Shown: positions 17,122 to 25,500 of the stretch, in pieces | Numbering within the stretch: the first letter of the stretch is position 1 | Layout of the letters: each line of letters begins with the position of its first letter | Assembly (NCBI GenBank): GCA_026392415.1 | Contig: JAPLCC010000015.1 | Coordinates: 142,231-206,230, forward strand | Length of the DNA stretch: 64,000 nt | From: Propionibacteriales bacterium | GTDB taxonomy: Bacteria > Actinomycetota > Actinomycetes > Propionibacteriales > Nocardioidaceae | Reading direction: 5' to 3' | The notes under the pieces: generated by a model | The model's input: only the letters and a program-made list of their open reading frames with translations | The model's database searches: none | What the model was told of the DNA's origin: nothing | Made by a program: the position numbers and the translations under genes

Positions 17122-18089
17122 GACGTTCCTGCCAGCCCTGCGACGAAGTCGAGCTTGTCGAGCACCGGTGCCGGGATGACGAAGGGGTAGACGTCGTCCT
17201 TGCCCATCGAGCGGTTGATCTGGTTGAGCGCGACGGAGAGAGGTACCCATACGCCGCGGACCAGATCGCGGAAGTTCTCGAATGCGCCCGCGTCGATCCG
17301 CACCAGTCCGTAGGCCGCGGCCGTGTCGCAGGTGTCGCTGATGTGGAGGTAGTGCGCGAACGTCTCCGCGAAGTCCTCGAACGGATGCATCGTCGCGTAG
17401 GTCGTGATGTAGGAGTCCGCCCAGTCCGGGGGCGGGCCCTGCGCGTAGTGCCGGTCGATCTCGGCCTGGTAGTCGGCGGACTCGTCACCGAAGAGCTCGC
17501 GGCACCGGGACAGGCGCTCGTCGGTGGTCACCAGCTGCGACTCGAGGTAGTGGCCGACCTCGTGGCGCAGGTGGCCGAGCATGGTGCGGTACGGCTCGCC
17601 GAGCTCGTGACGAATCCGCTCCCGCCGGGCGTCATCGGTCTCCGCCAGGTCGATCGTGATCACGCCGTCGTCGTGCCCGATCACCACGTCCTCGCCGGAG
17701 ACGTCACTGCTCGAGAGCATGTCGAACACCAGGCCACTGATGTCGAAGCCGAGGGTGTCGAGCTCGACGATCAGGTGCCGCTTGGCCGCCTCGGCCACGG
17801 GGAACTGGGCAATCCCCTCGAGGTCGGCCTCCGACGGTCGGGTTCGGGTGAGGTCGCAGGCCACGCACTGCCCACCCTCCAGCGGCGCGAGCCAGGTGCA
17901 GCCGGAGAGATTGAGGTTGCAGCAGACGTGCCAGACCAGGCCCGTGCTGTCGACGTACTGTCCGAGCTCATCGACGGGCACGATGTCGCGCTCGGCGCGC
18001 GAGAACCCCAGCGCCGTACCGCACGACACGCAGACGGAGTTCTCGAAGAACAGCGGGCTGCTGCAGACCCTGCAGGCGAACGAGCGCAC
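17118..18089 (-). CDS. Putative zinc-binding metallopeptidase
   Basis: 323 aa. The N-terminus is a zinc ribbon (CRVC...CVSC, then CNLNLSGC and CVAC), followed by a domain with the HEVGH zincin motif (GHLRHEVGHYLESQL) and a second-ligand region ATMHPFEDFAETFAHYLHI. This fits the uncharacterised zinc-binding peptidase family found widely in bacteria. No signal peptide or membrane span, so it is probably cytoplasmic. The start is GTG immediately after the stop of the gene at 18090, and its stop overlaps the next start. Confidence 0.8.
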   Translation of the reverse strand: MRSFACRVCSSPLFFENSVCVSCGTALGFSRAERDIVPVDELGQYVDSTGLVWHVCCNLNLSGCTWLAPLEGGQCVACDLTRTRPSEADLEGIAQFPVAEAAKRHLIVELDTLGFDISGLVFDMLSSSDVSGEDVVIGHDDGVITIDLAETDDARRERIRHELGEPYRTMLGHLRHEVGHYLESQLVTTDERLSRCRELFGDESADYQAEIDRHYAQGPPPDWADSYITTYATMHPFEDFAETFAHYLHISDTCDTAAAYGLVRIDAGAFENFRDLVRGVWVPLSVALNQINRSMGKDDVYPFVIPAPVLDKLDFVAGLAGTS

Positions 18090-18389
18090 TCAGTTGTTGA
18101 GGGTGATGACGGCGACGATCACGACGATCGCGATCAACCCGAAGGTGGTGATCAGACCCATGACCAGACCGATGCTGCGCGGTTTGCTCGCTGGCGCCAG
18201 GCCACTCAGGCCGGGGCCGCGGTATGCCGGTGGTCCGCCCTGGAACTGCGGCGGAGGACCTCCCCCACCGAGGTACGCCGGCGGCGGTGCCACCTGACCC
18301 GGCTGCCCGTAGGCGGGAGGCTGTGGCTGGCCGGGGTAGCCCTGCGGGGCTCCCTGCTGCGGCGGGACTCCGTACGGCGGCTGGCTCAT
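18090..18389 (-). CDS. Small proline-rich membrane protein
   Basis: 99 aa. The N-terminal ~65 residues are Pro/Gly/Gln-rich (PPYGVPPQQGAPQGYPGQPQ) and one helix near the C-terminus (SIGLVMGLITTFGLIAIVVIVAVI) spans the membrane. The ATG at 18389 is preceded by TAGTCT and exactly six bases, so the transcript is probably leaderless. The stop abuts the start of the metallopeptidase gene, making this the first gene of a four-gene run (18090, 17118, 16645). Function unknown. Confidence 0.65.
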   Translation of the reverse strand: MSQPPYGVPPQQGAPQGYPGQPQPPAYGQPGQVAPPPAYLGGGGPPPQFQGGPPAYRGPGLSGLAPASKPRSIGLVMGLITTFGLIAIVVIVAVITLNN

Positions 18390-18395
18390 GCCCAC

Positions 18396-18401
18396 AGACT
18401 A
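18396..18401 (-). promoter_or_regulatory. -10 box TAGTCT of a leaderless promoter
   Basis: TAGTCT on the minus strand, six bases before the ATG at 18389; no Shine-Dalgarno sequence is present. Confidence 0.5.
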
Positions 18402-18450
18402 GGAGGCACCGGGCCCGCACTCCACCCGTACGGCGCGAAAACTCCCACTC

Positions 18451-18566
18451 CGTTGGTCGAGGAGGGCCCTCCCACGGCCCGTCTCGAGACCCCTCAAACC
18501 CCCACACCCACCTCGCCCTTCGACTACAACGGTCTCGAGACGGTTGCTACGCAACCTCCTCGACCT
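18451..18566. repeat. Family A palindromic element, copy 1
   Basis: 116 bp bounded by inverted ends: CGTTGGTCGAGGAGG at the left and CCTCCTCGACCTACG at the right (18555-18569, one mismatch). Inside are GTCTCGAGAC palindromes and the hairpin GGTTGC-TAC-GCAACC. It matches the copy at 19025-19140 with only four differences by eye. It ends eight bases from the GIY-YIG stop codon. There is no coding capacity; it looks like a MITE or REP/BIME unit. Confidence 0.85.
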
Positions 18567-18573
18567 ACGAGTC

Positions 18574-18927
18574 TCACCCCTCGTCCTCGGCTGGCGACCA
18601 GTTCTCGGGACTGCCTTCTTCCTGCGCCCGCAACCGCGCGGCTGTGCCGGCGTACCCGCGGCTCCCGAGTCCCGGCAGGTCGGTGAACCTTCCCTCGATC
18701 AGCGCGATCCGCTTGGCACGCCCCCAGTTCTGCACTCGCTTCTCGAAGAAGTAGGCATCCCGAATGCTCTGGAAGTCGCCCGCCCAGACCAGCTCGACCG
18801 GGCGTCGGCGGCGGGTGTACGCGGCGCCGAGGCCTTCGTTGTGCTCGGCCACGCGGCGTTCGAGGTCCCAGGTGCTGCCGACGTAGAACGAGCCGTCGGC
18901 GCAGCGGAGGAGGTAGGTCCAGGGCAT
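18574..18927 (-). CDS. GIY-YIG nuclease-domain protein flanked by repeats
   Basis: 117 aa, the ATG at 18927 giving a protein that starts right at the domain. The UPF0213-type GIY-YIG pattern is present: WTYLLRC in the GIY position, FYVGSTWDLERRVAEHNEG with the YVG and the arginine, and YFFEKRVQNWGRAKR carrying the conserved glutamate. A ~35-residue tail follows. Such proteins are small single-domain nucleases of uncertain role. Copy 1 of the family A element lies eight bases past its stop; copy 2 and a partial copy lie just upstream. The reading frame also runs open through copy 2, but no start signal supports that. Confidence 0.85.
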   Translation of the reverse strand: MPWTYLLRCADGSFYVGSTWDLERRVAEHNEGLGAAYTRRRRPVELVWAGDFQSIRDAYFFEKRVQNWGRAKRIALIEGRFTDLPGLGSRGYAGTAARLRAQEEGSPENWSPAEDEG

Positions 18928-18930
18928 GCA

Positions 18931-18946
18931 CGTCGAATGCTCGACG
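18931..18946. promoter_or_regulatory. Inverted repeat upstream of the GIY-YIG gene
   Basis: CGTCGA-ATGC-TCGACG, a perfect 6-bp inverted repeat ending four bases before the start codon. It could be an operator or a hairpin covering the translation start. Confidence 0.35.
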
Positions 18947-19024
18947 CCGGGCGCAACGAAACCCGTGGCTCGGCAGCCTGTGGACGGGAGGCGTCGGCGG
19001 GCGGGTTTGCGCCGCACATCCCAC

Positions 19025-19140
19025 CGTTGGTCGAGGAGGGCCGTCCCACGGCCCGTCTCGAGACCCCTCAAACCCCCACACCGACCTCGCCGTTCGACTA
19101 CAACGGTCTCGAGACGGTTGCTACGCAACCTCCTCGACCA
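19025..19140. repeat. Family A palindromic element, copy 2
   Basis: 116 bp in the same orientation as copy 1 and about 97% identical to it. It starts with CGTTGGTCGAGGAGG, contains GTCTCGAGAC twice and the GGTTGC-TAC-GCAACC hairpin, and ends CCTCCTCGACCA. It lies upstream of the GIY-YIG gene and downstream of the transglutaminase gene. Confidence 0.85.
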
Positions 19141-19154
19141 GCGCCGCTTCGCTC

Positions 19155-19190
19155 CTCGAGACGGTTGCTGCGCAACCTCCTCGACCAACG
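19155..19190. repeat. Family A partial unit
   Basis: CTCGAGACGGTTGC-TGC-GCAACC followed by TCCTCGACCAACG, the right-hand 36 bp of the element, 14 bases after copy 2. It ends four bases from the stop codon of the transglutaminase gene, so it forms that gene's 3' UTR hairpin. Confidence 0.8.
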
Positions 19191-19194
19191 CTGG

Positions 19195-20070
19195 TCAGAG
19201 AGGGGCGACGTCGACGGAGACAGCGAGCTGGGACAACTTGGCCTCGGTGAAGATGACGCCCTTGAGGGGCGGGACGTCGCCGTAGTCGCGGCCCCAGGCG
19301 ACCGTGACGTAGCGGTCGTTCTGCCACTGGTCGTTGGTCGGGTCGAGGGCGAGCCACTCCTCGCCGCCGAGCCAGACCGCGACCCAGGCGTGGGAGGCGT
19401 CCGCTCCGACGATCCGGTCCTTGCCGGGCGGCGGCTCGGTCGCCAGGTACCCGCTGACATACCGGGCAGCGAGACCATGGGCACGCAGGGCGGAGAGGGT
19501 GAAGTGGGCGAAGTCCTGGCAGACGCCGGCCCGTTTGGCGAGGATCTCCGAGACGGTCGAGGTCACGGTCGTGGCGGTGGCGTCGTAGTCGAAATCGGCG
19601 TGGATCCGGTGCATCAGGTCGGTCACGGCCTCGCCGACCGGTCGGCCGGGTGTCAAGGACGTGGCGGCGTAGTCGCGCGCGCCGGCATGGATCGGTACGG
19701 CGGCGCTGGCCAGGGCGAAGTCCGTGGCCTGCCAGGCGCCGGTCGCGCTCGGCGCGAGGAGGGGGCGGGCCTCCTCCCACGGCTGGGCCAGCTTGCCGTC
19801 GTCGACGACCGGGAGGGCGACATCGACCTCGCCGCTGCCCACCACGACCAGCTCCCGGTGCGGCGCCGTCACCTGGAAGTAGGTGACGGTGTTGCCGTAG
19901 TAGTCGGCGTCGCGGGTGAGGTCACCGGGCGCAGGCGTCACCAGGACGTCGTACTCCGCGACCTGCTGCCAGGGCAGGACCCGCGGGACGAGGTGGCCGA
20001 TGCCGAAGCTGTCGGTGACGTCGTCGTCGTAGGTGTACGTCGTGCGGTGCTCGATGCGGTAGCGGGTCAT
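19195..20070 (-). CDS. Transglutaminase-family protein
   Basis: 291 aa. There is an N-terminal bacterial transglutaminase beta domain (YRIEHRTTYTYDDDV), then the papain-like core with cysteine in AGVCQDFAH, histidine in DASHAWV and aspartate in LDPTND. The ATG overlaps the upstream stop by four bases. It is the third gene of the DUF2126 / ATP-grasp / transglutaminase operon. Families of this kind were proposed by comparative genomics to make or cut peptide amides together with ATP-grasp ligases; substrate unknown. Cytoplasmic, no signal. Confidence 0.9.
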   Translation of the reverse strand: MTRYRIEHRTTYTYDDDVTDSFGIGHLVPRVLPWQQVAEYDVLVTPAPGDLTRDADYYGNTVTYFQVTAPHRELVVVGSGEVDVALPVVDDGKLAQPWEEARPLLAPSATGAWQATDFALASAAVPIHAGARDYAATSLTPGRPVGEAVTDLMHRIHADFDYDATATTVTSTVSEILAKRAGVCQDFAHFTLSALRAHGLAARYVSGYLATEPPPGKDRIVGADASHAWVAVWLGGEEWLALDPTNDQWQNDRYVTVAWGRDYGDVPPLKGVIFTEAKLSQLAVSVDVAPL

Positions 20071-22568
20071 GGTGTTGCCTCCGCCAGGGTCGGCATGACG
20101 CCGAAGGCGCGCGGCCGCGGTCCGGGGGCGAAGTGCTGGTCACGGATCGCGTCGCCGACCCGTTCGAGCTGACCGGTGACGGCGTCGAGGAACACCACGA
20201 GGTGCGGGCGGGCGATCCCGCCGATCGCGACCAGCGTGGACAGGTCGGTCTGTTCGACCTCGGAGATCAGGTCGGCGAGCATCCGCTCGGGACGGGTCGA
20301 CCCGGTGGAACCGGGCTGCGCTGCCAGGTGCTCCCGCATCCGGCCGAGGGCGAACAGCAGCGAGCGCGGGTTCTCCTCGTCCATCAGCAGCAGGTCGAGC
20401 ACGCCGGCCGGCCGGACGTAGTCGCGGTAGCGGCGGCGGTGCGTCACCGAGCTCTCCGCTGCCGTGAGTACGGCGGCCAGCACCTCACGGTCGACGTCGA
20501 GACCACGTCGCTCGGTGGTCAACCGGAGCAGGTGGCACACCTGGAGACCGCGTTCGAGGTACCTCCCGATCCCGGCCATGTGCCAGCCGGCGTCGCGGAT
20601 CATGCTCGCCGTGACGCCCTGCAACGCGAGGACGCCGGTGAGCATCCGGCCCGCGGACTCGGCGATCTGGTGGCTGTGTGGTGATCCCTCGAGCACGGCG
20701 CTGGCGCGTTCGACCGTGCCCATCGCACGCCAGACGTCGAGCGACAACTGGTCGCGCACCTCGGTCAGCGCGTCGCGCAGCCCTTCGAGTGAGTGCGCGG
20801 CAGACCCGACCCTGGTCTCGTCGAGCAGCACGGAGCGGAGGTCTGCCTCGTCGTCGTCGTGGGCCTGGCCGGCAAGGCGGTGGACGGCGGACATCAACAC
20901 GTCGAGACTCACGCCGCCGGATGTGCGTCGCCGGCTCCGGTAGTCGGCGACGAGCACGTGCGTGGCGAGCACCAGGCGCAGCATGTCCTCCGAGCGCTCG
21001 GCGTACCGCCCGAACCAGAACATGTCGTCGAGGACACGGGGGACGGTGGCCGGCAGCGAACGCACCGAGGTCATCGGCATCACGTCGGTCAGGCCCTGGT
21101 CGGGCTGGGCCGTGTCGCCCTTGAGGACCCACACGTCCTTGCTGCCGAGCGACTTGTCGCCATCGCGCACGTTGGCCAGGCCGCCGAGGAGCGGCCGATA
21201 GGCCGACCCGTAGCGAAGCGTGAAGGTGCGCAGCGTCATCTCCGCGGGCCGCGCGGTCCGGCCGCGCCACGTCGGCGCCTGCGAGAGGGCGAAGGGCCGT
21301 TGCCCGACGAAGGCATGCGGCCGGGCGAGCACGGTCAGCCGGATCCGCTCGGGCGACGCACCCGCGAGGGTCACGTCGGATCCGTCGATGGAGCGCACGA
21401 CGAGGTCGTCGAGGTGGCCGAGCACGTGGTCGAGGCCGTCCGGGTCGCCGCACCACCAGGTGGGCACCGACTGCAGCCGGAGCGGCTCGCCGAGCAGGTG
21501 CTCGCACGCTGCGGGCAGGAACGGCAACAACCCGGGGTTCTCGAGCACGCCGGCGCCGAGTCCGTTGACGACACGCACCCGGCCTCGTCGCACGGCCTCG
21601 GCCAGGCCGGCGACGCCCAGCTGCGAGTCACCGCGCAGCTCGAGCGGGTCGCTCCATGCCGCGTCGACCCGGCGCAGGATCACGTCGACCCGTTCCAGGC
21701 GCTGAGGAGTCCGCATCAGCACCCACCCGTCGCGCACGGTCAGGTCACTGCCCTGGACGAGCGGGAAGCCGAGGTTCGTCGCGATCGAGGCCTGGTCGTA
21801 GTAGGTCTCCGAGTGGAGACCCGGACTCATCACCACGACCCGCGGATCGGGCAGGTCGCCACTGGCCGACTGGAGCAGCGCGGAGCGCAGCGCCCAGAAG
21901 TACGGCGCCATGCGGTGCAGGTCGGCCTCGCGGTAGAGCTCGGGCATGACCCGGCTGAGCACGCGGCGGTTCTCCAGCGCGTAGCCGAGGCCGGACGGAG
22001 CCTGGGTGCGGTCGCCGAGGACCCGCCAGGTTCCCTCGTGGTCGCGGCCGAGATCGGTCGCAGACAGCACGAGCGGTCGCGGGTCGTTGGACGAGGAGCG
22101 TGCCATCACCCGGGTGAAGTCGCGGTGGCCGAGCACGACGGCCGGCGGCACGATGCCCGAGGCCAGCAAGGTCTGGGCGCCGTACAGGTCGGCGAGGACG
22201 GCGTTGAGCAGCTCGGCGCGCTGGGCGAGACCGACCTCGAGGACCTGCCAGGACGCGGCGTCGAGGACCAACGGGACCGGGTCGAGTCGCCAGCGGGACG
22301 GCCGCTCACCCTGCCGGGAGTAGGTGACACCGTCGTCCTCGAGGAATCGTGCGATCTCCTCGGCGACCCGGCGCATGTCGTCGGCGCTGATCTGCGTCGC
22401 GATCTCGGCCAACCGCTTCCAGGGAGCACGGAGCGACCCGTCCGGGCCGACGACCTCGTCGTACCTGGGACCGACAAAGGGAGCTCCGGCGCCGCTCAGG
22501 TGATCAGCTGGCTCCTGCGAGAGCGTCGGCTGGGTGAGACCGGCGGCGTAGTCCCGCAGCACCGTCAT
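20067..22568 (-). CDS. Circularly permuted ATP-grasp ligase fused to alpha-E domain
   Basis: 833 aa. Residues about 1-490 match the circularly permuted ATP-grasp family: DGVTYSRQGERPSRWRLDPVPL, VVVMSPGLHSETYYDQASIA, VDVILRRVDAAWSDPLELR, NGLGAGVLENPGLLPFLP and KDVWVLKGD. Residues about 510-833 form the helical alpha-E (DUF403) domain: RVLDDMFWFGRYAERSEDMLR and GWHMAGIGRYLERGLQVCHLLR. In many bacteria these are separate neighbours; here they are one polypeptide. It is coupled at both ends (ATGA overlaps at 22565-22568 and 20067-20070), which supports one complex with the two transglutaminases. Confidence 0.9.
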   Translation of the reverse strand: MTVLRDYAAGLTQPTLSQEPADHLSGAGAPFVGPRYDEVVGPDGSLRAPWKRLAEIATQISADDMRRVAEEIARFLEDDGVTYSRQGERPSRWRLDPVPLVLDAASWQVLEVGLAQRAELLNAVLADLYGAQTLLASGIVPPAVVLGHRDFTRVMARSSSNDPRPLVLSATDLGRDHEGTWRVLGDRTQAPSGLGYALENRRVLSRVMPELYREADLHRMAPYFWALRSALLQSASGDLPDPRVVVMSPGLHSETYYDQASIATNLGFPLVQGSDLTVRDGWVLMRTPQRLERVDVILRRVDAAWSDPLELRGDSQLGVAGLAEAVRRGRVRVVNGLGAGVLENPGLLPFLPAACEHLLGEPLRLQSVPTWWCGDPDGLDHVLGHLDDLVVRSIDGSDVTLAGASPERIRLTVLARPHAFVGQRPFALSQAPTWRGRTARPAEMTLRTFTLRYGSAYRPLLGGLANVRDGDKSLGSKDVWVLKGDTAQPDQGLTDVMPMTSVRSLPATVPRVLDDMFWFGRYAERSEDMLRLVLATHVLVADYRSRRRTSGGVSLDVLMSAVHRLAGQAHDDDEADLRSVLLDETRVGSAAHSLEGLRDALTEVRDQLSLDVWRAMGTVERASAVLEGSPHSHQIAESAGRMLTGVLALQGVTASMIRDAGWHMAGIGRYLERGLQVCHLLRLTTERRGLDVDREVLAAVLTAAESSVTHRRRYRDYVRPAGVLDLLLMDEENPRSLLFALGRMREHLAAQPGSTGSTRPERMLADLISEVEQTDLSTLVAIGGIARPHLVVFLDAVTGQLERVGDAIRDQHFAPGPRPRAFGVMPTLAEATP

Positions 22569-25500
22569 GGGGTCCGGCGCCTCACCCTGCGCAGGTCGAG
22601 GGTGTGCGGGTACTCGGTCGATGCGACCTCACGTGCAGTACGACGAAGGGCAGCGACGTCGACCCGGCCGGCCGTGTTGCGGGTGGTCTCGAACCTGGCC
22701 GCGCGGCGGGCCTCGGCCTCCTGCGCGTTGACCGGCGGGTGGTCGTAGTTGCGTCCGCCCGGGTGGACCACGTGGTAGGTCGCACCGCCGAGACTCACCC
22801 CGGCGTCGAGGTCGATCACGTCGAACGTCAGTGGGGAGTCGACCTCGATCGAGGGGTGCAGCGCCGACCACGGCTGCCACGCCTTGTAGCGGACACCGCC
22901 GTAGAAGGCGTTGCTCGCGTCGATGCGGGTCATGGGCACGGGGACACCCTGACACGTCACGAGGTGCCGGTCCGGGTTGATTCCAGCAACGGTGACCTGG
23001 ATCCGCTCGACCGACGAGTCGACGTACCGTGCGGTCCCGCCGCCGGTCGCCTCCTCGCCGAGGACGTGCCACGGCTCGATGCCCTGGCGCAGCTCCATGT
23101 GGATCCGGGCTCCGCCCGCGGCAGTGAAATCGGAGAAGCCGATCCGCGGGAAACGGAACTCGGTGAACGGTGCGAGCCAGGACGGATCGAAGTCGATGCC
23201 GAAGTCGGCCAGGTCGGCGACGACCTCGGCGATGTCGGCGATCGCGCCCTGGGGCAGCAGGAAGTCCTCGTGCAGACGAGTGCCCCAGCGGATCAGCGGC
23301 GTGGTCGACGGATCGATCGGCCGCTCCCAGAACATCGCCACCAGGCTGCGGACCAGCAGCGCCTGCACCAGTGCCATCTGCGGGTGCGGCGGCATCTCGA
23401 AGCCGCGCAGCTCCAGCAGTCCGAGGCGGCCGCGGGAGGAGTCGGGGCTGTAGAGCTTGTCGATGCAGAACTCGGCGCGGTGCGTGTTGCCGGTCAGGTC
23501 GGTGAGCAGGTGGCGCAGGGCCCGGTCGACCAGCCAGGGGCGGGGCCCGCCGGTCCACTCGTCGTCATCGTCAGCGCCCGCGTCGGAGCTGGCGAAGGTC
23601 TCGACCAACCGGGCCACCTCGGCACACGCGATCTCCATCTCGTAGACCGCCTCGGGCCTGCCCTCGTCGAACCGCGGCGCCTGGCTCGTGGGACCGATGA
23701 AACGACCGGAGAACAGGTACGACAGGGAGGGGTGCCGCTGCCAGTAGGTGATCAGGCTGACGAGCAGGTCCGGACGCCGCAGCAGGGGACTGTCGATCGG
23801 CTGCGGGCCGCCGAGGGTCAGGTGGTTGCCTCCGCCGGTGCCGGTGTGGAGTCCGTCATGGTCGAACTTCTCCGTGGTCAGCTGGGCCAGGCGCGCCTGT
23901 GAGTAGAGCGTGGTCGTCAGGTCGCGCATCTCCGGCCAGCTGCGGGTCGGCTGGACGTTGACCTCGATGACGCCGGGGTCGGGCGTGACGGACAGCTGCA
24001 CCAGCCGCGGGTCGGGCGGCGGCTGGTAGCCCTCGAGCACCACCGGGCAGCCGAGTGCGGCAGCGGCGGTCTCGACGACGTGCAGCAGGCTGACGTAGTT
24101 CTCCAGCTCGCTGGTCGGCGGCAGGAAGACGTGGACGTGGCCCTCACGCTCCTCGAACGCCAACGCCGTGCGCTCGGCACCGTCGGGGTCGACGAGCTCG
24201 ACCGTCGGGATGTTCGCGACCAGCGGCTCCCGCGCTTCGAGGTACGACGGCTCGGCAGGTCCTTCGGAATCGACCCAGGCGATCGCGTCGAGCGGCAGCC
24301 GCAGGCCGACAGCACTGGTGCCCGGGGTCAGGACGAGTCGCCCGCGACGGAACGTCCAGACGGGACTCGTCCAACCGGTCTCGCCGGTCGTGAGGGGAAG
24401 CACCCAGCCCGTCGGCGTGGTGACATCGGCGTCCAGCCGGGCCACCAGCTCCTCGGTGGGGTCGACCCCGTCGGGCGCCTGGCCCTCGGGCTTGCGCACG
24501 TGGTCGGCGAGGGCGGAGAACGGGTCCTCGAAGGCGGGACGCAGCTGGGAGTCCGGAAGGGCGAGGAGGCGGGTGACCTCGTGGCCGAGGGCTTCGGCGC
24601 CCCGTTGGTCGAGGAGGGCCGTCTCGCGGCCCGTCTCGAGACCATCGCCCAAGGGGTCTCGAGACGGTTGCTGCGCAACCTCCTCGACCAACGGCGCACT
24701 CCACGGGTCCGCGAGCAGTGTCGGGTCCGACCACAACGGCGTACCGTCCGCCAGCCACTGCAGCCCGATGCTCCAGCGTGGCAGCGGCTCCCCGGGGTAC
24801 CACTTGCCCTGGCCACGATGCACGACCCCGCCGCGGGCGAACAGGTCGCGCAACCGGTCGGCGAGGTCGCTGGCGAGCTCACGCTTCACGTCGCCGTCGG
24901 CGTCGGTGTTCCATTCCGGGGTGGAGGCGTCCGCCATCGACACGAAGGTCGGCTCGCCACCCATGGTGAGCCGGACGTCGCCGGCCTCGAGCCGCTTGTC
25001 GACGTCGGCGCCGACCGCGTCGATCCGCTCCCACTGGGCCTGGGTGTACGGCGCGGTGACGCGCGGATCCTCGTGCACGCGGGTCACGGTGTTGCTGAAG
25101 CCGAACGTCACCTCGGTCGGCTCGGTGGCGCCCTCGATCGGCGCAGCCGAGCTCGGGTGCGGGGTCGCCGACAGCGGGATGTGGCCCTCGCCCGCGAACA
25201 GCGCACTGGTCGGGTCCATGCCGACCCAACCGGCACCGGGCAGGAAGACCTCGGTCCAGGCGTGCAGGTCGGTGAAGTCCTCGGTCGGGCCGGTCGGGCC
25301 GTCCAGACCCTCGGTGGCGTAGGGGTCCGACGCCAGCTGCACCAGGTAGCCCGAGACGAACCGTGCCGCGAGACCGTACTGGCGCAGCAGGCTCACGAGC
25401 AGCCACGCCGAGTCGCGGCACGATCCGATGCCGAGCGCCAGGGTCTGGTCGGGCGTCTGCACGCCCGGCTCCATCCGTACGGAGTAGGCGACGTCGCGGT

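Noticed and set aside
18928..19188. Longer GIY-YIG protein starting inside the upstream repeat
   Set aside because: The frame is open through the element, but no ribosome site or promoter supports it, and the ATG at 18927 starts exactly at the domain.
18451..19190. CRISPR array at the repeated segments
   Set aside because: Only two full copies plus a partial one, with a gene between them and self-complementary inverted ends; not regularly spaced short repeats with unique spacers.
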